Assembly (NCBI RefSeq): GCF_004349245.1
Contig: NZ_SMLC01000032.1
Coordinates: forward strand, 1 to 58,170
Length of the DNA stretch: 58,170 bases
Source of the DNA: Actinomadura sp. 6K520
GTDB lineage: Bacteria > Actinomycetota > Actinomycetes > Streptosporangiales > Streptosporangiaceae
Direction of reading: 5' to 3'
The position numbers and the translations under genes are program-made. Shown in pieces: positions 16,269 through 26,526 of the stretch (the first letter of the stretch is position 1; every line of letters starts with the position of its first letter). The notes below the pieces were generated by a model. The model saw only the letters and a program-made list of their open reading frames with translations, was not told where the DNA came from and searched no databases.

Positions 16269-17189
16269 ATGATCACGCTGAAGGCCGCCCTGATCGCGGC
16301 GTCCACCATCGGGACCGTCGCCGTGGGCGGCGGCGCGACGTGGGCGATGGCCGGCTCCCACCAGGAGGCGGACCTCCGCCCGCAGGGCGCCAAGGCTCCC
16401 GCGGTGGAGCGCGAGCTCGGGGACGCCGTGCCGAGCACCGCACCGACCTGCCTGCCGGCCAAGCCCGCGCTGCCCAGCGCCAAGCTCCCGGAGACCGGCG
16501 TGGAGAAGGGCGCGGAGAAGCAGGTCCAGAAGCACCTGGAGCAGAACCCGGCCACCAGGGAGCTGCCGAAGGTGGACGTGCCCGAGACGGACCTCCCGGG
16601 CGCCCGGCTCCCCGACGCCCAGCTCCCGGACGCCAAGGTGCCGGACGCCCGGGGCAAGGTCCCCGCCGACCTGCCGACCTGTGCGCCGTCCGTGAAGCAG
16701 CCGACGAAGGAGGCGCCGGTGACCAGGCCGTCCGCCCGCGTCCCCGCCAAGCCGGGCCTGCCCGCGGTCCCCCGGCTCGACTGCACCAAGCTGGCGCCCG
16801 CGGTCGAGGTCGGCGGCACGGTCGAGCGGAAGGTCCTGCTGGCCAAGGGCCTGCGGCACGTCTCGACCGTCCCCGGCTCCGCCGACCTCCGGAAGAAGAA
16901 CATCTGCGCCGTCACGCAGAAGTGGGCGGACAAGACCGGCCGGTGGATCACCGTCGAAACCCTGAGGACGCCCGCCGGCATGACGCAGAATCAGCTGCGG
17001 CAGGCGCTGAAGCTGCCCGGGGGCGGCACCCCCGTGACCGTGCCCGGCGGCACGGCCGGCTCGATCCTCCCGGACCGCGGCGGCGTGCTGCTGTTCGACG
17101 CGGACGGCCGGTCGCTGCTCGTCAGCGGCAGCCCCGTCCTCGCGGGCGGCCTCAAGGACGTCACCACCGCGCTGGCCCAGGCCCGGTAG
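16269..17189 (+). CDS. Secreted or membrane-anchored protein of unknown function
   Basis: 306 residues. An N-terminal hydrophobic segment (about 5-27; 'ALIAASTIGTVAVGGGATWAM') acts as signal peptide or anchor. A Pro-rich middle contains a run of short related units ('LPGARLPDAQLPDAKVPDA'). The C-terminal third is globular. Cys residues at spaced positions ('TCLPAK', 'TCAPS', 'LDCTK', 'ICAVT') could form disulfides. ATG with AGGAAGGG upstream. I do not recognise a family. It contains 'LPETG' near residue 75, but this is internal with no tail, so it is not a sortase signal. Confidence 0.72.
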   Translation: MITLKAALIAASTIGTVAVGGGATWAMAGSHQEADLRPQGAKAPAVERELGDAVPSTAPTCLPAKPALPSAKLPETGVEKGAEKQVQKHLEQNPATRELPKVDVPETDLPGARLPDAQLPDAKVPDARGKVPADLPTCAPSVKQPTKEAPVTRPSARVPAKPGLPAVPRLDCTKLAPAVEVGGTVERKVLLAKGLRHVSTVPGSADLRKKNICAVTQKWADKTGRWITVETLRTPAGMTQNQLRQALKLPGGGTPVTVPGGTAGSILPDRGGVLLFDADGRSLLVSGSPVLAGGLKDVTTALAQAR

Positions 17190-17234
17190 ACGGACCGGAC
17201 CAGGCCGCGGCAGCACGCAGCGGTACCAGTAGCC

Positions 17235-17266
17235 GGGTGGGCGGCTCGGCGCGGAGCCGCCCACCC
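17235..17266 (+). terminator. Strong hairpin before the sigma gene
   Basis: Perfect 13-bp stem (17235-17247 against 17254-17266) with a 6-nt loop and no U-tract. Confidence 0.7.
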
Positions 17267-17310
17267 CCGACAGAAGACCGGCCGGATTCGCCAGCCCGGG
17301 ACGGAGCACA

Positions 17311-17820
17311 GTGGGGCGTCGAGACGACCAGACGTTCGTGGAGTTCGTGGCCGCACGCGGCGATGCCCTGCTGCGCACCGCGGCGCTGATGTGCGGGGCA
17401 CGGCAGGACGCCGAGGACGTCCTGCAGACCGCGCTGGAGAAGGCGTACCGGCACTGGGGACGGATCGAGCCCGGCAGCGACCCCGAGCCCTACGTCCGCA
17501 AGATCCTGGTCAATCTCGTGATCAGCCGCTCCCGGCGCTGGAAGGTACTGAAGGAGATCCACATGGCGCGGCTTCCGGAACGGCCGGCGGCCTCGCCCGA
17601 ACACGCCGTCGAGCTGAGAGGGACGCTCATGGACGAGCTGCGCAGGCTCGGCCCGCGGCAGCGGGCGGTGCTGGTCCTGCGGTTCTGGGAGGACCTGTCG
17701 GAGGCGGAGACGGCGCAGGCGCTCGGCTGTTCGGTCGGAACGGTCAAGAGCCAGGCGTCCCGGGGGCTCGCCAGGCTCCGGGAGCGCCTCGACACGAACC
17801 TGGCGCCACTGGGGAGATGA
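17311..17820 (+). CDS. SigE family ECF-type sigma factor
   Basis: 169-residue group IV sigma factor of the actinobacterial SigE/SigM-like family. Region 2 includes 'LLRTAALMCGARQDAEDVLQTALEKAYRHW'; region 4 has 'LGPRQRAVLVLRFWEDLSEAETAQALGCSVGTVKSQASRGLARLRE'. GTG start with GGACGGAG upstream. The next gene begins 3 nt after its stop and encodes a single-pass membrane protein, the usual place for a regulator of such a sigma factor. Confidence 0.92.
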   Translation: MGRRDDQTFVEFVAARGDALLRTAALMCGARQDAEDVLQTALEKAYRHWGRIEPGSDPEPYVRKILVNLVISRSRRWKVLKEIHMARLPERPAASPEHAVELRGTLMDELRRLGPRQRAVLVLRFWEDLSEAETAQALGCSVGTVKSQASRGLARLRERLDTNLAPLGR

Positions 17821-17823
17821 GCG

Positions 17824-18579
17824 ATGGACCTGGAGAGTGAACTGCGGCAGGCCATGGCCGAGCGGGTGGCCGGGACGACCGCGCCGGCGTCGCTCGTCGC
17901 GGACGTCAGGCGCCGCCACCGGCGCCGCAAGGCCCGTATCCACGCCGCCGCCGGCGCCGCCGCGGTCACGGTCGCGGCGCTCGCCCTGGTGCCCACCTAC
18001 CAGTCGTTCCGGGCCACACCCGCCGGGAACCCCGGGACCGCACGCCCCGCGGAGGGCGGTCCTACGATCGAGCAGCCGGAGCGACCGCCCGCGCCGGGCC
18101 CCTCCGTGTCCTCGTCAACCAAGGGGGAGGCCGGGGCGGGCGCCTCACCCCGGCCGAAGGCCCAGCCGCCGGCGGGCGGGTCCGCGGGGGACCCGCGCAA
18201 GCCCGGCCCGGGGGGAGTGGTGGACGGCCTGCCGGGCTGGATCACCTACGTCCCGGACGGCCTCGCCGCCGCGGGCCCGTGCGCGGTGACGGGCGGCGCC
18301 GAGCGCGAGACGACGACGTGCGAGTGGCGCGGGAGCACGGGGTGGCTGGAGATCGCCGTGGTGAGAGGGAGCGGGCTCACCGACCCGCGCGACCTCATGA
18401 AGTCACCCGGCCTGCCCGGCCGCACGTCCGTGCGGGGGACGCCCGCGCTCACCGCCGACCGTCCCGGCTCCGGACGCCAGATCTCCTGGCTCGCCAGACC
18501 CGGCGTCGGCGTGACCGTGTCGGGCGGCGGCCAGATCGAGACCCAGTTGATGCGCGTCGCCGAGGGCGTCCGCCCGTGA
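17824..18579 (+). CDS. Membrane protein paired with the sigma factor (possible anti-sigma)
   Basis: 251 residues. A short cytoplasmic N-terminus (about 1-38, 'LRQAMAERVAGTTAPASLVADVRRRHRRRK') is followed by one membrane helix (about 40-58), a Pro/Gly-rich extracellular linker and a small C-terminal domain with two Cys ('PCAVTGGAERETTTCEW'). Genes placed like this after SigE-family sigma factors often encode their membrane regulators. No zinc-binding anti-sigma motif is seen, so the role is inferred from position alone. Confidence 0.7.
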   Translation: MDLESELRQAMAERVAGTTAPASLVADVRRRHRRRKARIHAAAGAAAVTVAALALVPTYQSFRATPAGNPGTARPAEGGPTIEQPERPPAPGPSVSSSTKGEAGAGASPRPKAQPPAGGSAGDPRKPGPGGVVDGLPGWITYVPDGLAAAGPCAVTGGAERETTTCEWRGSTGWLEIAVVRGSGLTDPRDLMKSPGLPGRTSVRGTPALTADRPGSGRQISWLARPGVGVTVSGGGQIETQLMRVAEGVRP

Positions 18580-18581
18580 CG

Positions 18582-18619
18582 GAACCGGCCCCGGGCACGT
18601 GAGCGCCCGGGGCCGGTTC
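18582..18619. terminator. Bidirectional terminator hairpin
   Basis: Perfect 15-bp stem (18582-18596 against 18605-18619) with an 8-nt loop, located between convergent genes. Confidence 0.8.
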
Positions 18620-18636
18620 GTCACCGCGAGGGGGTG

Positions 18637-19848
18637 TCAGCTCGCCTCGGACAGCAGCTTCGCGACCCGCGAGACGCCCTCGACGAGGTCGTCGTCGCCG
18701 AGCGCGTACGACAGGCGGAAGTAGCCCGGCGTGCCGAACGCCTCGCCCGGCACCAGCGCGACCTCCGCCTCCTCCAGGATCAGCGCCGCCAGCTCCACCG
18801 ACGTCTCGGGGCGCTTGCCGCGGATCTCCTTGCCGAGCAGTTCCTTGACGGACGGATAGGCGTAGAACGCGCCCTCCGGCTCGGGGCACACCACGCCCGG
18901 GATCTCGTTCAGCATCCGCACGATCGTCCTGCGTCGCCGGTCGAAGGACGTGCGCATCTCCGCCACCGCCGACAGGTCGCCCGACACCGCCGCGAGGGCC
19001 GCGGCCTGCGACACGTTCGCCACGTTGGACGTCGCGTGCGACTGGAGGTTGGCCGCGGCCTTCACCACGTCCGCCGGGCCGATCAGCCAGCCCACCCGCC
19101 AGCCCGTCATCGCGTACGTCTTGGCGACGCCGTTCAGCACGACCGTCCGGTCGGCCAGCTCCGGCACCACCACGGGCATCGAGTGGAACTCGGCGTCCCC
19201 GTACACCAGGTGCTCGTAGATCTCGTCGGTGACGACCCACAGGCCGTGCTCGTCCGCCCAGCGGCCGATCGCCTCGATCTCGGCGCGGGAGTACACGGCG
19301 CCGGTCGGGTTGGACGGCGACACGAACAGCAGGATCTTCGTCCGGTCGGTGCGGGCCGCCTCCAGCTGGTCGACGCTCACCTTGTAGCCGGTGGTCTCGT
19401 CGGCGACCACGTCCACCGGCACCCCGCCCGCCAGCTTGATCGACTCGGGGTAGGTCGTCCAGTAGGGCGTCGGCACGAGCACCTCGTCGCCCGGGTCGAG
19501 CAGCGTCGCGAACGCCTCGTACACCGCCTGCTTGCCGCCGTTGGTCACCAGGACCTGGGACGACTCGACCCGGAAGCCGGAGTCCCGCCCGGTCTTCTCC
19601 GCGATGGCGGTGCGCAGCTCGGGCAGCCCGCCCGCGGGCGTGTACTTGTGGAAGCGCGGCACGGCGCAGGCGGCCACCGCGGCCTCGACGATGTAGTCGG
19701 GGGTGGGGAAGTCGGGCTCGCCCGCGCCGAACCCGATGACCGGGCGGCCCGCCGCCTTGAGCGCCTTGGCCTTGGCGTCGACGGCCAGCGTGGCGGATTC
19801 GGATATCGCGGCGATGCGCTTGGAGATGCGAGGACGGTCGATGCTCAT
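18637..19848 (-). CDS. Pyridoxal phosphate-dependent aminotransferase (aspartate type)
   Basis: 403-residue fold-type I enzyme. '[16 protein letters not shown]', '[13 protein letters not shown]', '[13 protein letters not shown]', '[12 protein letters not shown]' and the PLP lysine in '[17 protein letters not shown]' are all present, followed by the substrate-binding Arg in 'FRLSYA'. This is the subgroup annotated as aspartate aminotransferase in Streptomyces at the same place, just before tRNA-Trp and secE. ATG at 19848 with AGGGAT upstream; the longer frame to 19995 adds unrelated Arg/Pro sequence. Substrate range is not certain from sequence. Confidence 0.92.
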   Translation of the reverse strand: MSIDRPRISKRIAAISESATLAVDAKAKALKAAGRPVIGFGAGEPDFPTPDYIVEAAVAACAVPRFHKYTPAGGLPELRTAIAEKTGRDSGFRVESSQVLVTNGGKQAVYEAFATLLDPGDEVLVPTPYWTTYPESIKLAGGVPVDVVADETTGYKVSVDQLEAARTDRTKILLFVSPSNPTGAVYSRAEIEAIGRWADEHGLWVVTDEIYEHLVYGDAEFHSMPVVVPELADRTVVLNGVAKTYAMTGWRVGWLIGPADVVKAAANLQSHATSNVANVSQAAALAAVSGDLSAVAEMRTSFDRRRRTIVRMLNEIPGVVCPEPEGAFYAYPSVKELLGKEIRGKRPETSVELAALILEEAEVALVPGEAFGTPGYFRLSYALGDDDLVEGVSRVAKLLSEAS

Positions 19849-20128
19849 ATCCCTATCGTTACAGACGATGTCCGGTGGCCAGAGCGATATACCGGGGCGG
19901 GACCGGCGCGTCCGTTGGCACGGTCCGACGACGCGGTCCGGTGACATGGGGCGGGCGTCTCGCGCCATCCGGTTCGACGCGGGGGCCCGGGGCACGTAGA
20001 CTCACCGTCCTAGTGGCGTGTCCCCGCTCTACGAGCCTGTCCGCACACGGATGTCGGCAGAGGTCGTAAGCTGGACGCGGCACGACCCGGTCCCGTGGCC
20101 GGGTGTTCTCCGTTGACCCGGGGAATGA

Positions 20129-20201
20129 AGGGCAGTGGCTCAATTGGTAGAGCTCCGGTCTCCAAAACCGGCGGTTGGGGGTTCGAGTCCCTCCTGCCCT
20201 G
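20129..20201 (+). tRNA. tRNA-Trp (CCA)
   Basis: 73-nt cloverleaf. Acceptor AGGGCAG/CTGCCCT, anticodon loop CTCCAAA between CCGGT and ACCGG, T-arm GGGGG-TTCGAGT-CCCTC, discriminator G. It precedes secE as in Streptomyces and Mycobacterium. Confidence 0.96.
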
Positions 20202-20323
20202 CGAGGTGCGGTGCGCGCACCCGTGCCGGCCGCGACATGGCGGCGCCGTGGCGCTTCGCGGCACGGGACCGTGCGGCAACCACATGGTGGTTGGATCACG
20301 ACCTATGAGGTGAACGGCGGCAA

Positions 20324-21524
<1,201 letters not shown>

Positions 21525-21561
21525 CCGACCTGCTCCGACCAGCGCGTACCCTGGACGGGTT

Positions 21562-21575
21562 CCCGCGAGAGCGGG
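21562..21575 (+). other. Small hairpin in the rplK leader
   Basis: CCCGC-GAGA-GCGGG in the 213-nt gap between nusG and rplK. The GNRA-type loop makes it stable. Its function is unknown. Confidence 0.3.
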
Positions 21576-21737
21576 CTCGGCCCGGACAGGTCGACAAGGT
21601 TTCCGTCCCGCAGATGTGCCTCCCGCGCATGGGGGACGGGATCGCAGCGGTTCCTACACGGTGGATGCGTCCCAGCCGCCGTGTTGCCCGGATGACCGGG
21701 AGTCGGAACCACCAATAAATGGGACAAAGGGGTACAT

Positions 21738-22169
21738 ATGCCTCCGAAGAAGAAGAAGGTTGCCGCACTCGTCAAGGTGCAGCTGCAGGCCGGGGCCGCG
21801 ACTCCGGCGCCGCCCGTCGGTACCGCGCTCGGTCCGCACGGCGTCAACATCATGGACTTCTGCAAGCAGTACAACGCTGCCACGGAGTCCCAGCGCGGCA
21901 ACGTCGTCCCCGTAGAGATCACCATCTACGAGGACCGGTCGTTCACCTTCGTCACCAAGACCCCGCCGGCCGCGCAGCTCATCCTGAAGGCCGCGGGCGT
22001 CGACAAGGGCAGCGGCGAGCCGCACAAGACCAAGGTCGGCTCGATCACCGCCGACCAGGTCCGCGAGATCGCCACGACCAAGATGCCCGACCTCAACGCC
22101 AAGAGCCTGGAGACCGCCGAGAAGATCGTCGCGGGCACCGCCAGGTCGATGGGCATCGAGGTCAAGTGA
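21738..22169 (+). CDS. rplK: 50S ribosomal protein L11
   Basis: 143 residues, normal family length. N-terminal domain '[30 protein letters not shown]' carries the Pro residues near which thiopeptides bind; they are unaltered. The C-terminal rRNA-binding domain includes '[21 protein letters not shown]'. L11 forms the GTPase-associated centre with 23S rRNA and L10/L7-L12. ATG start. Confidence 0.98.
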   Translation: MPPKKKKVAALVKVQLQAGAATPAPPVGTALGPHGVNIMDFCKQYNAATESQRGNVVPVEITIYEDRSFTFVTKTPPAAQLILKAAGVDKGSGEPHKTKVGSITADQVREIATTKMPDLNAKSLETAEKIVAGTARSMGIEVK

Positions 22170-22261
22170 CCTGACGCCGGCTCCCTCCGCCGGTGGGCGG
22201 CGGGACGGCAGTGGCAGGGCCAGGCGCTGGCCCGTACCACGAATTCCAGAAGGGAATCATC

Positions 22262-22978
22262 ATGAAGCGCAGCAAGGGCTACCGCGCCGCGGCGGAGAAG
22301 ATCGACCGGGACCGGCTGTACAGCCCGGCCGAGGCCGTGCAGCTGGCCAGGGAGACCAAGGTCGTCAAGTTCGACCCGACCGTGGAGGTCGCGCTGCGGC
22401 TGGGCGTCGACCCCCGCAAGGCCGACCAGATGGTGCGCGGCACCGTCAACCTGCCGCACGGCACCGGCAAGACCGCCCGCGTGCTGGTCTTCGCCGTCGG
22501 CGCCAAGGCGCAGGAGGCCGAGGCGGCGGGCGCCGACCTCGTCGGCTCCGACGACATGATCGAGCGGATCCAGGGCGGCTTCCTGGAGTTCGACGCGGTC
22601 GTGGCCACGCCGGACCAGATGGGCAAGGTCGGACGCCTGGGCCGGGTGCTCGGCCCCCGCGGCCTGATGCCGAACCCGAAGACCGGCACGGTCACGATGG
22701 ACGTGGCCAAGGCCGTGACCGACATCAAGGGCGGCAAGATCGAGTTCCGGGTCGACCGGCACGCGAACCTGCACTTCATCATCGGCAGGGCGTCCTTCGA
22801 GCCGCGCCAGCTGGTGGAGAACTACGCCGCGGCCGTCGAGGAGATCCAGCGGCTCAAGCCGTCCGCCGCGAAGGGCCGGTACGTGAAGAAGGCGTCGCTG
22901 ACGACGTCGATGGGCCCGAGCATCCCGGTGGACCCGAACGCGGTCCGCAACCTCACCGCCGACCTCGAAGGGGTCTGA
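22262..22978 (+). CDS. rplA: 50S ribosomal protein L1
   Basis: 238 residues, beginning '[15 protein letters not shown]'. The two-domain L1 fold is evident ('[30 protein letters not shown]', '[21 protein letters not shown]'). L1 lines the stalk at the E site and represses its own operon in other bacteria. AGAAGGGAA lies upstream of the ATG. A hairpin after the stop suggests that rplKA forms its own unit, separate from rplJL. Confidence 0.98.
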   Translation: MKRSKGYRAAAEKIDRDRLYSPAEAVQLARETKVVKFDPTVEVALRLGVDPRKADQMVRGTVNLPHGTGKTARVLVFAVGAKAQEAEAAGADLVGSDDMIERIQGGFLEFDAVVATPDQMGKVGRLGRVLGPRGLMPNPKTGTVTMDVAKAVTDIKGGKIEFRVDRHANLHFIIGRASFEPRQLVENYAAAVEEIQRLKPSAAKGRYVKKASLTTSMGPSIPVDPNAVRNLTADLEGV

Positions 22979-22993
22979 GCAAGCGTCGCCGCA

Positions 22994-23022
22994 CAGGGCG
23001 TCCCCGCTCCGGGGGCGCCCTG
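22994..23022 (+). terminator. Terminator after rplA
   Basis: A 12-bp stem with one wobble (22994-23005 against 23011-23022) and a 5-nt loop, followed by TT. Confidence 0.7.
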
Positions 23023-23141
23023 TTCGCGTGCGGGCATATAGCACCTGACAGGCTGGATACATAGATCCGCGTCCGGAACCGGACAATCAGGTGACCGGAT
23101 TGTTTTGTTACCGGTGGGAATTCTGGTGTTGAATCTTCTCC

Positions 23142-24020
23142 GTGAAGCGTCGAACCGACCGTGCCATCGCCATCTCCGCAGTCACCGCCGTCGCCGTCGT
23201 GCCCACGGCGATCGTGATGGTGGTCCAGGTCGGCGGTGACTCCGCCGGGGACGGGGGCGCGTCGCCCGCGTCCGCGGCCATGTCCCGGCAGGACCCGGCC
23301 AACCCGAACGGCACGGCGACCGGCCTCGTCACCCCGGGCGCCCCGGCGGCGCCGGGCTCCGGTGGCCCGGCCGGGCCGGGCAACACCCCGGGCGCACCGG
23401 GCACCCCGAGGGGAGGCGCCTTCGCGAACCTGCCCACCGCGCCGCCCCAGCCCGGCCCGAGCCTCAACGCCTTCACCCGCAAGACCGAGGTCAAGGTGTC
23501 CATCGGCTCGAACGGCGACTACAAGCACGCCGCGGAGACCGCGTCGTTCACCCTGTACCCGAAGTTCGCGATGAACGCGACCGGCGTCACCCAGACGATG
23601 CAGGGCGGCGAGCTCACCAAGATCACCCAGAAGGTCGTGGTGAGCGGCCGGACCCTCAAGGGCTTCGACGGGGAGAAGTGGACCCAGTCCACCCTCACCG
23701 CCGCGCAGTTGAACACCCTGCAGACCCAGTCCGACCCCCGCCAGTTCACCTTCATGGTCGGGACGCTGCCCGGCACGACCGCGAGCGAGCCGGACGAGAG
23801 CGGCAAGACCCAGTTCACCGCGCAGGCCCGCATGGGCAGCGTCTACTCGCTGCTCCCGCAGGACGCGGCCGCCGCGATCCGCGAGTGGATCCCCCAGGAC
23901 ACCGGCTGCGGCCTGGACCTCTGGGCCGACAGCAAGGCCCGCCCCACCACGATCGGCCTCAACGCCCAGGCCCCCGGCGCCACCTTCACCGGCTCCATGA
24001 CCTTCAACGCCTACCGCTGA
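23142..24020 (+). CDS. Secreted protein, distant LppX-like candidate
   Basis: 292 residues, GTG start. A hydrophobic N-terminus (about 8-28) without a lipobox Cys suggests a signal peptide or anchor. A collagen-like Gly/Pro/Ala stretch (about 55-105) is followed by a beta-rich domain (about 110-292). Features such as 'GFDGEKWTQ', 'SGKTQFTAQ' and 'GLDLWADSKARPTTI' occur in the same order as in the two lipoproteins that follow, so it may share their LppX/LolA-like lipid-binding fold. That relation is inference. Confidence 0.7.
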   Translation: MKRRTDRAIAISAVTAVAVVPTAIVMVVQVGGDSAGDGGASPASAAMSRQDPANPNGTATGLVTPGAPAAPGSGGPAGPGNTPGAPGTPRGGAFANLPTAPPQPGPSLNAFTRKTEVKVSIGSNGDYKHAAETASFTLYPKFAMNATGVTQTMQGGELTKITQKVVVSGRTLKGFDGEKWTQSTLTAAQLNTLQTQSDPRQFTFMVGTLPGTTASEPDESGKTQFTAQARMGSVYSLLPQDAAAAIREWIPQDTGCGLDLWADSKARPTTIGLNAQAPGATFTGSMTFNAYR

Positions 24021-24360
24021 CCCCACCCCAAGCCACCGAGCGCACGCAGACCTCAGCCCCCGCCGCAACCCCGCGACAACCTCAACGCTTGCGATCGCGT
24101 CCGAAGGCAGGTCCCGAGCCTGCGAGGTACCTGATCGCGCAGCGAGCCCCTGGGCGAGCCGGAGCGATGCAGCGATCGCGCGCATTGCCCGTTGAAGGGA
24201 GGGCCCCCAGGGCCCGACCGCCGAGGGCAATGCAATAAACCCGCCTACGACGATGGTCGTACCTCGGGTGGGGGCATTCGTACCACCGGGGGATGTAGCG
24301 TCGTTGGCGTCCCCGTGACACTGGGATCACCAGCAGGGCGACAAGGGAGGTTCGAACCTC
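24021..24360 (+). other. Structured intergenic region
   Basis: No gene seen. It holds a hairpin with 9-bp perfect arms GCATTGCCC (24182-24190) and GGGCAATGC (24235-24243), containing an inner GGGCCC-CCA-GGGCCC hairpin. Also present are a GCAGG/CCTGC hairpin and two copies of the palindrome GCGATCGC. The density of structure suggests a terminator or a dispersed repeat. Confidence 0.55.
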
Positions 24361-25215
24361 ATGAAACGACGACTCGTGGTGGCGGCCGGCGGTACCGCCG
24401 TGAGCGCCGCGCTTCTTCTGACCGGATGCGGCGGAGGCGGCACGGGGACCACGGAGAACATGCAGCTCAGTGCCAGTCAGGCGCTGTTGAAGGCTTCGGA
24501 GAAGACCGGCGAGGCCGACACGTTCAAGGCCGACCTCACGGTGACCGGGACGGGGCAGGGCGGTAGCGGAGAGATCCGCGCCGACGGGCAGTTCCAGCTG
24601 CGGCCGACGCTGCAGTTCAGCGCGAAGCTGGACGAGTTCAGCCGTGGTGGGAAGAGCGTCCCGGGGGCGCAGGGGCAGGCGCTGTACACGGGCAACGTGC
24701 TGTACGCGAAGGTTCCGCAGCTCGCCCAGTTCGTCAGCGGCGGCAAGCCGTGGGTGAAGATCGATGTGAACCAGGCGGCGCAGCACACCGGGTTCGACAT
24801 CCAGGGTCTGATCGGGCAGGTCCAGAAGGTGGACCCGGCCGAGCAGACGAAGATGTTCACCGGCTCCAAGGACGCGCGCCGGGTCGGCACCGAGAAGGTC
24901 GACGGGGTCGAGACGACGCACTACACCGGGACGGTGACCGTCCAGGACGCGCTGAACCGGCTCGACGCGGAGTCGCGCGAGAAGGTGCGCAAGTGGCTGC
25001 CGGCGGAGAAGGCGAACCACAAGATCAACTTCGATCTGTGGACGGACGGGGAGAACCTGCCGCGCAAGCTCGTGTCGAAGATGAACGGCGAGCAGGGCGA
25101 GACCGGCACGGTGACCGTCCTCTACAGTGACTACGGCAAGTCGTTCAAGGTGAACCCGCCGCCGTCCGACCAGGTCGGTGAACTGTCGATCGCCGGGTTG
25201 CTCGGCGGGAACTGA
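24361..25215 (+). CDS. LppX/LprG-like lipoprotein
   Basis: 284 residues with a lipoprotein signal peptide; lipobox 'LLTGC' places the acylated Cys at residue 22. The mature part begins 'GGGGTGTTENMQLSASQALL' and contains 'KASEKTGEADTFKADL', 'SKDARRVGTEKVDGVETTHYTG' and 'FDLWTDGENLPRKLVSK', which match the LppX_LprAFG (LolA-like) family. Such proteins hold lipids in a hydrophobic pocket at the outer membrane face. ATG with GGGAGG upstream. A paralogue follows; Streptomyces has lipoproteins in the same rplA-rplJ interval. Confidence 0.85.
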   Translation: MKRRLVVAAGGTAVSAALLLTGCGGGGTGTTENMQLSASQALLKASEKTGEADTFKADLTVTGTGQGGSGEIRADGQFQLRPTLQFSAKLDEFSRGGKSVPGAQGQALYTGNVLYAKVPQLAQFVSGGKPWVKIDVNQAAQHTGFDIQGLIGQVQKVDPAEQTKMFTGSKDARRVGTEKVDGVETTHYTGTVTVQDALNRLDAESREKVRKWLPAEKANHKINFDLWTDGENLPRKLVSKMNGEQGETGTVTVLYSDYGKSFKVNPPPSDQVGELSIAGLLGGN

Positions 25216-25339
25216 CCTTCCGCCAACAAGATCGCCGCAACGGTGAACCCGGTGGATCCCTGGTGCGTCTGATCCTTCAGGCGGCCCGACCGTGCACGGA
25301 TGTAGCGGGCCGTGGAGCAGACCAAGGAGACCCCCCACG

Positions 25340-26221
25340 ATGATCCGTCGTTTCGCCACGGGCGTCGCGCTGGCCACCGGCCTCGCCCTCTCACTGACCG
25401 GCTGCCTCGGCGGCGCCGGTGACAAGGTGGGCGAGGCCGGTGAGAACCTGAAGCTCTCGGCCGCCCAGGTGCTCGGCAAGGCAGCGGAGAAGACCGGCCA
25501 GCTCGACACCTTCAAGGCGAGCATGGCGATGCAGATGACCGGTGCCGCGGACGGCGACGTCTCGATGACCGGTGGGATGCAGTACCAGCTCAAGCCGGAA
25601 CTCGCCTACAGCATGAACTTCGACAAGATGACGGTCGCCGGCCAGTCGATGCCGGGCATGCAGCAGATGCTGGTGGGCCGGACCATCTACATGAAGATGC
25701 CGGCGCTCAGCCAGCTCGGCGGCGGGTCCGCGAGCAAGCCGTGGCTGAAGATGTCGCTGGACGAGCTGGGCCGCAAGTCCGGTCTGAACGTCGACCAGCT
25801 GCTCCAGCAGTCGCAGCAGATGGACCCCGTCCAGAACACCAAGATGCTGACGGCGTCCAAGGACGCGCGTGAGGTCGGCAAGGAGACGGTCGACGGCGTC
25901 CAGACGACGCACTTCACCGGTACCTACCGGCTGGAGGACGCGATCGCGAAGCTGCCCGCGGACCAGCAGGAGTTGCTCCGCAAGGGCTACGCGCAGAGCG
26001 GCATGGACAACATGCAGTTCGACCTGTGGGTGGACGACCAGCAGCTGCCCCGCAAGATGACCATGAAGTCCCAGCAGACCGCCGAGGGCGTCATGAACAT
26101 GGCCATCAAGTACCGCGACTTCGGCAAGCCGGTGAACATCACTCCGCCGCCGGCGAACCAGGTCACCGACTTCAGCCAGATGCTGCAGGGGCTCGGTGGC
26201 GGCGGCCTGCCGGGAAGCTGA
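25340..26221 (+). CDS. LppX/LprG-like lipoprotein, second copy
   Basis: 293 residues. Lipobox 'SLTGC' puts the lipidated Cys at residue 22. The mature protein is a clear paralogue of the preceding one: 'LSAAQVLGKAAEKTGQLDTF', 'NTKMLTASKDAREVG', 'TVDGVQTTHFTGTY' and 'FDLWVDDQQLPRKM' align in order. It is likely a lipid carrier or sensor on the cell surface. The ATG at 25340 follows AAGGAGA. A strong terminator comes after its stop. Confidence 0.86.
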   Translation: MIRRFATGVALATGLALSLTGCLGGAGDKVGEAGENLKLSAAQVLGKAAEKTGQLDTFKASMAMQMTGAADGDVSMTGGMQYQLKPELAYSMNFDKMTVAGQSMPGMQQMLVGRTIYMKMPALSQLGGGSASKPWLKMSLDELGRKSGLNVDQLLQQSQQMDPVQNTKMLTASKDAREVGKETVDGVQTTHFTGTYRLEDAIAKLPADQQELLRKGYAQSGMDNMQFDLWVDDQQLPRKMTMKSQQTAEGVMNMAIKYRDFGKPVNITPPPANQVTDFSQMLQGLGGGGLPGS

Positions 26222-26236
26222 CAGGGCCGATGACGG

Positions 26237-26269
26237 GAGGGGGCCGCGCCGTGATGGCGCGGTCCCCTC
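26237..26269 (+). terminator. Terminator after the second lipoprotein gene
   Basis: A 14-bp stem with one wobble around the 5-nt loop GTGAT. Confidence 0.75.
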
Positions 26270-26309
26270 GCTGATTTGGTAAGTCGGGGAACGTGCACGT
26301 ACTCTGTTC

Positions 26310-26424
26310 GGTGCCGAAGACCGCCGGTCGTCACCTCCTGCCGAGGTGGCCGAAGGACCCGATTCGTCGGGCGGCCTGCGTAGGTGAGACGAGAGCTTCC
26401 GCATGGCCTCCGTGCCTTGCCTGG
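26310..26424 (+). ncRNA. Ribosomal protein L10 leader
   Basis: The untranslated region before rplJ contains the motif run CCGAAGACCGCCGGT, GTAGGTGAGACGAGAG and a CCTCCGTGCCTTGCCTGG segment, as in actinobacterial L10 leaders, where L10/L7-L12 binds to repress its own operon. The limits are approximate. Confidence 0.65.
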
Positions 26425-26455
26425 ACGCCCCGTGCGCCTGCGCCGGGGCGTTTTT
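26425..26455 (+). terminator. Attenuator hairpin upstream of rplJ
   Basis: ACGCCCCG (26425-26432) pairs with CGGGGCGT (26444-26451), followed by TTTTT. It is the only classical U-tailed hairpin near the leader and lies before the rplJ start, so it should act as an attenuator. Confidence 0.75.
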
Positions 26456-26526
26456 CGGTTCGATCGGGCCCCGTCCCCGGGGGACGGGGAGGGTCGTGAA
26501 CACCCAGGTAATCGGAAGGAGGCCGC

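Noticed and set aside
16269..17189. LPETG motif in the secreted protein as a sortase substrate
   Set aside because: The motif is internal (near residue 75) and is not followed by a hydrophobic segment and basic tail at the C-terminus.
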